Shown: positions 1-5,893 of the stretch, piece by piece | Numbering within the stretch: position 1 is the stretch's first letter | Layout: each line of letters opens with the position of its first letter | NCBI GenBank assembly: GCA_029268165.1 | Contig: JAJUGM010000121.1 | Coordinates: 1 to 8,926, forward strand | Source of the DNA: Bacteroidota bacterium | GTDB taxonomy: Bacteria; Bacteroidota; Bacteroidia; Bacteroidales; UBA10428 | Direction: 5' to 3' | DNA: 8,926 nucleotides | Notes under the pieces: model-generated | Told to the model about the DNA's origin: nothing | Databases searched by the model: none | The model's input: only the letters and a program-made list of their open reading frames with translations | Program-made: the position numbers and the translations under genes

Positions 1-13
1 GAGTTATAAAGAA

Positions 14-541
14 ATGGTGAAGAGATTATTAAATATTATCATCTTTTGCTTGTTGCTTTATGTTCCATTCAATAGGCTTATAGCACAAACATCAATCCCA
101 AAAGCACAGGCAATGTTTATTTATAATTTCTCCCGCCTGGTGGAATGGCCGGCCAATTACCGGACAGGGCCTTTTGTTATTGCCTCTCTTGGAAATTCTC
201 CGGTTGCTGATGAATTGGAAGTATATACAAATGGTAAAAAAGTAGGTACACAGACGATTCAGATTACCCGGTTCAAAACGGTTCAGGAAATCACGAATTG
301 TCATATCCTTTTCGTACCGTTTGGAAGAACAAAACAAATGGCAGAAATACTTAACACAATTCAAAATAAAAGCATACTGATTATTACCGAAAAAAACGGC
401 GCGTTAAATGAAGGATCAGCAATTAATTTTTTATTGCTTTCAGATAAAATAAAATTTGAAATAAAAGGGGATAATATTACAAAGTATAATTTAAAGTACA
501 GTGCAAAGTTACAGGAAATGGCCAATACTGGGTCGCAATAA
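14..541 (+). CDS. YfiR-family (DUF4154) exported protein
   Basis: The 175-residue product starts with a basic then hydrophobic stretch (residues 1-24) that reads as a Sec signal peptide, with likely cleavage near the IAQ at 23-25, so the mature protein should be periplasmic. The family hallmarks are visible: KAQAMFIYNFSRLVEWP at 30-46, GNSP at 60-63, a CHILFV strand at 96-101, the ILIITEKNGALNEGSAINF block at 121-139, and a closing ITKYNLKYSAKLQEMA helix at 155-170. Its length is normal for the family. In Pseudomonas, YfiR is a periplasmic repressor of the diguanylate cyclase YfiN; the Pseudomonas disulfide cysteines are not conserved here, since only C12 (in the signal) and C96 remain. Bacteroidota homologues often sit near sensor kinases or TonB receptors, but whatever lies upstream is outside the window, so the partner is unknown. 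It is the only plus-strand gene and is convergent with aroE. The family call is firm; the function is inferred only. Confidence 0.88.
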   Translation: MVKRLLNIIIFCLLLYVPFNRLIAQTSIPKAQAMFIYNFSRLVEWPANYRTGPFVIASLGNSPVADELEVYTNGKKVGTQTIQITRFKTVQEITNCHILFVPFGRTKQMAEILNTIQNKSILIITEKNGALNEGSAINFLLLSDKIKFEIKGDNITKYNLKYSAKLQEMANTGSQ

Positions 542-574
542 ATTTTTTCTTTCAACGGTAACAGTTATTATTCC

Positions 575-654
575 TGATTCTTCCCCGATAGATATCGGGT
601 GACTCTTGGTTCATGATTCTTCCCCGAAAGCTTTCGGGGCTTGATTCTTGGTTC
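575..654. repeat. Two tandem REP-like palindromic units in a convergent intergenic gap
   Basis: Two related units lie end to end at 575-613 and 614-654. Each opens with TGATTCTTCCCCGA, runs through a palindrome and closes with a GAYTCTTGGTTC tail. The first hairpin is CCCGAT-AGAT-ATCGGG at 584-599. The second is a perfect 18-base palindrome at 622-639 (CCCCGAAAG followed by its reverse complement). The element lies between the stops of the yfiR-like gene and aroE and could act as a two-way transcription end or mRNA 3' stabiliser. However, neither strand has a T-run directly after the hairpins; only a T-rich stretch at 650-659 follows on the plus strand. The GC-rich, palindromic, tandem form resembles dispersed REP-type repeats in Bacteroidota genomes. 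Copy number elsewhere cannot be judged from this window. Confidence 0.8.
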
Positions 655-667
655 TTTTTAAACCCAT

Positions 668-1414
668 TCATAAATTCCATATTTCCCATGCTTTTTCAGC
701 CTGTAAATGCAACATAGGAAGACCATTGATGGTTTTTGCTCCCTTCTCTTTTCCTTTTTTTAAAAAGACTGTCTCAGGCGGGTTATAAATCAGATCGAAC
801 AATATGTGTTTTTCTGATATGCAATCATAGGGAATATCAGGGAAATTCCCAGAATCGGGAAACATGCCAACTGGTGATGTATTAATAATAAGCTTGAAAT
901 CATTGATTATTTTACAATTTAAGTCGCCGTATGCAATATGATTATTGCTGCGTGGATTTCTTGTAACGAAGAAATATCTGATATTTAGTTTTCCAAGTAT
1001 ATATGCTACTGCTTTTGAAGCACCACCGGTTCCCAGAATCAGGGCATTATTAATGTTCCTGTTGAGAAGAGGTTTAAGAGATTCCTGAAAACCATAAGCA
1101 TCAGTATTAAAGCCTGTCAATACAGGTTTTTGTTTATTACGTTTAATTTTAATGGTATTAACAGCTCCTATATTTTTTGCATTGTCATCCAGAAAATCAA
1201 GAAAAGGGATTACCTTTTCCTTATATGGAATTGTCACATTTAACCCGCAAATCTCTTTGTTATTATGAATTAATCCGGGTAACTCATCAACTGATTTCAG
1301 AGGAAAGTTCTCGTACTTACATTGTATAAGCCCATCTTTTTCAAATTTCTCGTTAAAATAGTTCTTTGAAAAAGAATGTGTTAACGGATATCCAATAAGG
1401 CCGTATATTTTCAT
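668..1414 (-). CDS. aroE: Shikimate dehydrogenase (NADP+)
   Basis: Catalyses the NADPH-dependent reduction of 3-dehydroshikimate to shikimate, the fourth step of the cytosolic chorismate pathway for aromatic amino acids. In the 248-residue product the shikimate-binding serines are S14 and S16 in the SHSFS-like segment (HSFS at 13-16). The catalytic lysine is K65 in NVTIPYK (59-65), and the partner aspartate is D105 in NTDAYG. The Rossmann glycine loop is GTGGASKA at 128-135, followed by the VTRNPR nucleotide-phosphate segment at 150-155. NTSPVGM is at 178-184, and the C-terminal NGLPML...Q (N230 to Q238) closes the active site. It is slightly shorter than the roughly 270 residues of E. coli AroE, as is usual in Bacteroidota. 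It lies 32 bases downstream of the phosphosulfolactate synthase gene and is very likely co-transcribed with it. All key residues are intact. Confidence 0.96.
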   Translation of the reverse strand: MKIYGLIGYPLTHSFSKNYFNEKFEKDGLIQCKYENFPLKSVDELPGLIHNNKEICGLNVTIPYKEKVIPFLDFLDDNAKNIGAVNTIKIKRNKQKPVLTGFNTDAYGFQESLKPLLNRNINNALILGTGGASKAVAYILGKLNIRYFFVTRNPRSNNHIAYGDLNCKIINDFKLIINTSPVGMFPDSGNFPDIPYDCISEKHILFDLIYNPPETVFLKKGKEKGAKTINGLPMLHLQAEKAWEIWNL

Positions 1415-1415
1415 C

Positions 1416-1435
1416 AGATTAGAAAATAATAATCT
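1416..1435 (-). promoter_or_regulatory. Small A/T-rich inverted repeat abutting the aroE start
   Basis: On the minus strand AGATTA (1435-1430) and its reverse complement TAATCT (1421-1416) flank an 8-base loop, ending one base before the aroE ATG. The stem has only six pairs, one of them G-C, so it would be weak in RNA. It fills most of the 32-base gap after the phosphosulfolactate synthase stop and occupies the ribosome landing zone. It could slightly modulate coupled translation, or be chance in AT-rich DNA. Confidence 0.25.
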
Positions 1436-1446
1436 TTAGCAAAGTA

Positions 1447-2256
1447 TTATATTTTCTGATATTTTTCGGAATCGGGCCGTAATTTTTTCAGGTCAGCGGG
1501 CAAAAAGTCAAAAAACGTATCGCCCCTTAAGCCTAATCGAAGGCATTCCAGCGGAATGACGTCATTGGTTGCGATATTTCCCAGATTAACATTTGCACCG
1601 AGTAATTTAATAAACCATACCTGTTGTTTGCCAGTAGGCGCTTCCCAAATAATTTTTTCGGGTTCAATTTGTTTTGTAATATGTGAAATGAGTTCTTCAT
1701 TGGCAGATCCGTCATTATGATATATTCCTACTGTGCCGCTTTCACGGGCCTCAGCAATTACTTTCCAAGATCCCGTTGAAAGTTCGGTTTTCATCATTTC
1801 AATCCATATATTATCGGGTATTTCAACTCCTTTTTGCTTTGAACCTACTTCAGAAACAACAGTTGCATATTTTGAAAGCCTGCTTATATATTCAAGTTTC
1901 TGCTGGTGGGGCATATACATTGATCCGTCAGAAATTTCAGCCATGTCGAGATTGAGTTTTTCGATCAGATTAAGATAATTATCAAACATACCCCTGATTG
2001 CGAATGCTTCAAATAGGGTACCGCCCAAATAAACTCTAATTTTTGCTTTTTGATAGATTTTTATTTTCGTTTCAAGTGTACGGTCAGTAACCACAGCGGT
2101 TCCAAAGCCCAGTTTAACCATGTCAGTTAATTCAGCGCAATTGTCAACAAAGTTTTCAACTTCTTTCACTGATAGGCCTTTGTCCATCATCATGGTCAGA
2201 CCTTTTTCCCTTGGTTTTACAGGTCGTTCAGGTAAATAAGGCAGTTTTATTTCCAT
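1447..2256 (-). CDS. comA: Phosphosulfolactate synthase (ComA family)
   Basis: The ComA family catalyses Mg2+-dependent addition of sulfite to phosphoenolpyruvate to give (2R)-phospho-3-sulfolactate, the entry to coenzyme M synthesis in methanogens and to C3 sulfonates in bacteria (B. subtilis YitD is a homologue). The 269-residue product shows the family blocks in order: RPVKPREKGLTMMMDKGL at 11-28, KLGFGTAVV at 48-56, YLGGTLFE at 76-83, AEISDGS at 106-112, SEVGSK at 135-140, EARESG at 169-174, WEAP at 204-207, QQVWFI at 211-216 and NVNLGNI at 222-228. This is a (beta/alpha)8 cytosolic enzyme of normal length. The start is well placed because an in-frame TGA ends four bases before the ATG. 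A ten-base A tract lies just upstream, with no Shine-Dalgarno sequence. In this phylum a plausible end product is cysteate for sulfonolipids such as capnines, but no other gene of that route is in the window. Confidence 0.93.
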   Translation of the reverse strand: MEIKLPYLPERPVKPREKGLTMMMDKGLSVKEVENFVDNCAELTDMVKLGFGTAVVTDRTLETKIKIYQKAKIRVYLGGTLFEAFAIRGMFDNYLNLIEKLNLDMAEISDGSMYMPHQQKLEYISRLSKYATVVSEVGSKQKGVEIPDNIWIEMMKTELSTGSWKVIAEARESGTVGIYHNDGSANEELISHITKQIEPEKIIWEAPTGKQQVWFIKLLGANVNLGNIATNDVIPLECLRLGLRGDTFFDFLPADLKKLRPDSEKYQKI

Positions 2257-2262
2257 AGTTCA

Positions 2263-2272
2263 TTTTTTTTTT
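2263..2272 (-). promoter_or_regulatory. A10 tract in the leader of the phosphosulfolactate synthase gene
   Basis: Ten consecutive A residues on the minus strand occupy about positions -16 to -7 relative to the ATG at 2256. Bacteroidota genes commonly rely on A-rich, unstructured leaders rather than a Shine-Dalgarno sequence, and no GGAG-like motif is present here, so this tract probably serves as the initiation region. The last A of the run also forms an out-of-frame ATG (2263-2261). Confidence 0.4.
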
Positions 2273-2297
2273 AGGGTTTAAAATACTATGCTATTAT

Positions 2298-2328
2298 AAA
2301 ATCTATAGTTAATTTTTAAGTTTACAAA
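2298..2328 (-). promoter_or_regulatory. Candidate Bacteroidota sigma-ABfr-type promoter for comA-aroE
   Basis: On the minus strand a TTTG (2328-2325) is followed after 19 bases by TAGATTTT (2305-2298). The Bacteroidota primary sigma factor recognises a -33 TTTG and a -7 TAnnTTTG about 19-20 bases apart, so this matches in spacing and in 11 of the 10 defined -33/-7 positions minus one: only the last base of the -7 box (T for G) deviates. A start a few bases downstream would give a leader of about 35-40 bases. It lies in the 93-base gap, the longest one between the minus-strand genes, which supports a separate transcription unit here. Confidence 0.42.
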
Positions 2329-2349
2329 ATCATCGGGTTTGTGTGACAA

Positions 2350-4932
2350 TTATTTTGGATACTGACTTTGACTGCATGATGTTTCAAACAATAATTGCCG
2401 CTCGGCAATCAGGTGTTCTAATTCACTGATAATTTTTTCATCTTTTCCAAGTAATAAAACAAGGTCATTCAGATGCTTATTTAATGTATTGATGAGATTA
2501 TTGCCTGTCCTGCAATACTTATTAATCTGTTCTTTTCGGCTAAGGCGGTAATTGATTTCCAGTAATCTGGCATGAACCTCGTCAAACAAAATTAGGATTT
2601 TAGCAGCCTCCTGCCCGTATCTTGTTACAAGTACCTTCCATAAAGATAAGTCATGATTATAAGATGACATATTCCAGTAAAAATCGAGAGCTGTTATCAG
2701 TTTAATGGCTTCCAGTTCGGAGTTGACAGGCTGATTTATAAATACTCTATTGATTTTCAAATCGTTCTTATAATAAGCGATTTCATTATTTTTAAATGCT
2801 TCAAATATACTATATAGTTTAACCTTACCAGGATAATATGGCAAAGAACCGTTGTAATTAGTACGCTTTGATACTGTTATTAAGGAATTATCAAGAAAAA
2901 TGACAGGCTGATTTATCAGGCTGAAATATCTGTTAATATCTGCGGCATCAGTTTTGATGGAATAAAATGAACTACCTGACCAAAAAAGGTTAGTTTTATT
3001 CATTTCATCTCTTAACAGGGATAAATAAAGAACTGCATAATCCAGTGAAAAATCAAGAAGTTCATTATTGTACCAGGGAGTGAAATATTCGAACTGTTGA
3101 TTAGGGTATCTCTCGGTTATAAAATGTTGCAGGTCAAGTATTTGTTTTTTTTCAGCCGTGAATTTTTCAGTTATATCCATAATTCTTGCAGCATTATAGC
3201 TAAGCGTTGTATCTTCAGGACACACAAATGAGGGAGCAAGGGCAATTCCATCGGCAAAAGAATGATAACCTTTCTCAATAATTTTATTTAAAAATTTATT
3301 TGTAATTAAGCTATCAGATTCAGGTAAAATATCGTAGTAATTGTAAGGCGCGGATGGGAAACTGTCAGTAAACCCCGTATTAATCAGTTGAAGAAAACTA
3401 AACCGTTCTGATCCATTCCACTCTTTACCAAATGTTTCTAATGAATTCAGATAATAATCAAGATTAGAATTTAGATTAACTCCCAGGTAAGCTCCGTTAA
3501 GTTTATATAATAGCAGCGTATGAATAGTCTTTTTGGCATTTTCAAATTCATTCAGACTTTGCCATGCTCTGATATAAAAAAATCGCTGTTCGAAATCAGG
3601 GTAGTCGATGATATTTGCATTATATAATACCGGGTTTTTCCTGTCAAAAAGCTGTATCAAGGTTGTTGAGGCATATAAATCGCCGATTTCGTTATTGCCA
3701 AAGAGGAAGATTATGTTTTCTGCGTCAGGACCAGAATAGATACAATATCCCTGAGGTTTATCTTTAATCTGTTCTACTGGCAGCATGTATTTAAACTTTT
3801 TATATAATTCAGATTTGCCAATACTAAAAACGATTCTTGCATTTTGCAGATGATTTTTATTAATATCAGATGCTGTTCGAATTGCAGATATATAATTTTC
3901 ATCAGCTCCCGCACGTTTCAAAATGTCAATCAAATGTTTCTGTATGAGTAATGCAGCCTGAATATTTTCAGCGTCTGGATTATCAGGGATAATAATTAAA
4001 GGTGCCGATGCCGCAGAGTAACCTTTCTTATAAATAAGTATTGATTCAAGTCTGGTTACTCTTTTAGGTGTGGGAATGATCATATCCTGTTTTGAAAATA
4101 CTGAATCAATCAAATGGCTCATCCTTTCTGTAGTGGTGAAATTATCAGCCGTATAATGAAAATCAACATCATCAATCCACATGGTTCCTGTGCCTTTCAG
4201 CCCGATAAATATTTTCACATATCTGGCATCATCGGGTATATCACCATCACTGAACGGAAAATTATGCGACTTAGCAATAATTCTGCCCCAGTTAAAATCT
4301 TTTATATAATTAAAGTTTGCAAAGGATAAGGATTTAAATGAATTATCGATTCTCTGACCTTTAAACGGCATCAGATATCTGGAATTCAGAGGGTTTTTAT
4401 TTTTATCAAAAAAGAAAAGCTTTATCTCAATAGCATCATACATTTTGGTGCCCAGCCGGGAGAGATAGGGTCTGACATCATGCAAACGTATGTAAAATGA
4501 AAATGAATAATTACCAGGTATAACCCTGATAAATCCGCTCATAATTCCTTCGCCTTTATCAGTAATTTCATCAGCAACTTTGCGTTCTATTTTGATTGCA
4601 TGTTTTCCTGAAAAAACTTCATCAGCATGTGTTGAGTCGTTGGTTTCCAGATTAACCCAATGGACATTTTTTCCAACTTTCTGCCAGTCGTCAATGGAGA
4701 ATGATTTTTTTAAAGTATCGATTGGCAGATATTTGCCCAATTCAAAGGAATTATTGCGTACCAGATTTCCCTTTTCAAATTTCTGCCATCTGATCCGAAA
4801 GGGAATAGCCAGCGGATCGTTGCTTGACCATGCCGGTATGCGCTGTTGATGTTTACCCGGACGGTTGCAGGCTAATCCCATAATGCATAATAGCATTATC
4901 AGAAATAATTTTGCACCGGACGTACTTTTCAT
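2350..4932 (-). CDS. Large lipoprotein with a GH84-like (beta-N-acetylglucosaminidase-like) architecture, probably lacking the catalytic residues
   Basis: The 860-residue product begins with a lipoprotein signal peptide: K2 and K8, a hydrophobic core at 9-20, then lipobox LAC with C22. No acidic surface-export motif follows the cysteine (NRPGKHQQ), so periplasmic anchoring is as likely as surface display. Residues about 55-262 resemble a CBM4/9-type beta-sandwich, opening with NLVRNNSFE (56-64) and closing with GTMWIDDVDF (249-258). Residues about 285-440 look like the GH20b-type alpha/beta domain that precedes GH84 and GH20 barrels: IIPTPKRVT at 285-293 and PQGYCI...FGNNEIGDLYA up to 421. 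The barrel-like part starts near IIDYPDFEQRFFY (441-453). GH84-like landmarks continue at FWSGS (650-654), PVIFLDN (676-682), INQPVNSELEA (732-742) and FYWNMSSYN (751-759), with helices to the end. The positions expected to hold the catalytic Asp pair, the binding Lys and the binding Trp appear substituted. It is 41 bases after folD. The fold call is moderate; the substrate is unknown. Confidence 0.72.
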   Translation of the reverse strand: MKSTSGAKLFLIMLLCIMGLACNRPGKHQQRIPAWSSNDPLAIPFRIRWQKFEKGNLVRNNSFELGKYLPIDTLKKSFSIDDWQKVGKNVHWVNLETNDSTHADEVFSGKHAIKIERKVADEITDKGEGIMSGFIRVIPGNYSFSFYIRLHDVRPYLSRLGTKMYDAIEIKLFFFDKNKNPLNSRYLMPFKGQRIDNSFKSLSFANFNYIKDFNWGRIIAKSHNFPFSDGDIPDDARYVKIFIGLKGTGTMWIDDVDFHYTADNFTTTERMSHLIDSVFSKQDMIIPTPKRVTRLESILIYKKGYSAASAPLIIIPDNPDAENIQAALLIQKHLIDILKRAGADENYISAIRTASDINKNHLQNARIVFSIGKSELYKKFKYMLPVEQIKDKPQGYCIYSGPDAENIIFLFGNNEIGDLYASTTLIQLFDRKNPVLYNANIIDYPDFEQRFFYIRAWQSLNEFENAKKTIHTLLLYKLNGAYLGVNLNSNLDYYLNSLETFGKEWNGSERFSFLQLINTGFTDSFPSAPYNYYDILPESDSLITNKFLNKIIEKGYHSFADGIALAPSFVCPEDTTLSYNAARIMDITEKFTAEKKQILDLQHFITERYPNQQFEYFTPWYNNELLDFSLDYAVLYLSLLRDEMNKTNLFWSGSSFYSIKTDAADINRYFSLINQPVIFLDNSLITVSKRTNYNGSLPYYPGKVKLYSIFEAFKNNEIAYYKNDLKINRVFINQPVNSELEAIKLITALDFYWNMSSYNHDLSLWKVLVTRYGQEAAKILILFDEVHARLLEINYRLSRKEQINKYCRTGNNLINTLNKHLNDLVLLLGKDEKIISELEHLIAERQLLFETSCSQSQYPK

Positions 4933-4973
4933 ATAACGAAAATAATAACTAATGCATTAATTATTTATATAAA

Positions 4974-5855
4974 TTAATTATAAATAGATTTTTTAGCAGC
5001 CAGCAGAGTGTTTTTCAGTAACGAAACAACGGTGAGTAATCCTACGCCTCCGGGGACCGGAGTAATGTAACTGCATTTAGGAGCCACCTCGTCAAATTGC
5101 ACATCTCCGGTCAGCTTCCAACCTGATTTTGTCTTGTCAGATTTTATTCGGGTTATGCCGACATCTATCACTACTGCACCTTCTTTTACCATATCGGCTT
5201 TGATAAATCCGGGCTGTCCCATTGCTGCAATCAGGATGTCAGCCTTACTTGCAATTTCTTTCAGATTAATTGTTTTACTATGGCAGAGAGTAACTGTTGC
5301 ATTACCTGGATATCCTTTCTGCGACAAAAGGATACTAACCGGTTTACCAACAATATTGCTTCTTCCGACAACCACGCACAATTTGCCTTCAGTTCTTATA
5401 TTATACCTTCGCAAAATTTCAAGTATTCCTGCCGGTGTTGCTGAAATATAACATGGCATTCCGATGACCATACGCCCGATATTTACAGGATGAAATCCGT
5501 CAACATCCTTATTCACTGCAATTGTTTCTATAATTCTGTTTTCAGAAATATGTCCGGGAAGAGGCAACTGGACGATCAGTCCATCTATATCATTATTTTC
5601 ATTTATTTCTGTAATTTTCTCAATTAATATATTCTCTTCTATATTTTCTTCAAACCTGATTAACGTTGATCTGATGCCGACTTCAGCGCATGCTTTGACT
5701 TTTCCTGCAACGTAACTCTCACTGGCAGCATCATGTCCGACCAGAATTGCGGCAAGATGTGGGGTTTTACCACCAGTAGCTTTAAATGCTGAAACTTCAT
5801 CTGCTATTTCCTTTTTAATTTCTTCTGCCAGCTTTCTGCCATCAAGTAGTTGCAT
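4974..5855 (-). CDS. folD: Bifunctional methylenetetrahydrofolate dehydrogenase / methenyltetrahydrofolate cyclohydrolase
   Basis: Interconverts 5,10-methylene-, 5,10-methenyl- and 10-formyl-tetrahydrofolate in the cytosol, supplying one-carbon units for purines and initiator formyl-Met-tRNA. The 293-residue product has the N-terminal catalytic domain with the cyclohydrolase Y48 and K52 (YVAGK), the folate-site block GLIVQLPLP at 92-100 with Q96, and KDVDGFHP at 116-123. The Rossmann part carries VVVGRSNIVGKPVS at 161-174, with R165-S166 at the NADP phosphate, then CHSKT at 191-195, DVGI at 231-234, GDVQF at 250-254 and the signature TPVPGGVG at 265-272. Every expected catalytic residue is present and the length is usual. 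It follows ffh by 38 bases, a neighbour pair that I recall as common in Bacteroidota, and the two are probably one transcript. Confidence 0.97.
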   Translation of the reverse strand: MQLLDGRKLAEEIKKEIADEVSAFKATGGKTPHLAAILVGHDAASESYVAGKVKACAEVGIRSTLIRFEENIEENILIEKITEINENNDIDGLIVQLPLPGHISENRIIETIAVNKDVDGFHPVNIGRMVIGMPCYISATPAGILEILRRYNIRTEGKLCVVVGRSNIVGKPVSILLSQKGYPGNATVTLCHSKTINLKEIASKADILIAAMGQPGFIKADMVKEGAVVIDVGITRIKSDKTKSGWKLTGDVQFDEVAPKCSYITPVPGGVGLLTVVSLLKNTLLAAKKSIYN

Positions 5856-5893
5856 AGAATTGATTAATTAAAATGAATGAATAAATGTGCCTG

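Noticed and set aside
1436..1449. ATACTTTG on the minus strand before aroE as a -7 promoter box.
   Set aside because: It mismatches TAnnTTTG at both of the first two bases, and no TTTG lies about 20 bases upstream.
4950..4977. TAATGCATTA palindrome and a TTTATATAAA-centred imperfect inverted repeat between folD and the lipoprotein gene.
   Set aside because: They are composed almost wholly of A and T in an AT-rich gap; such matches are expected by chance and no promoter pair with proper spacing could be built from them.
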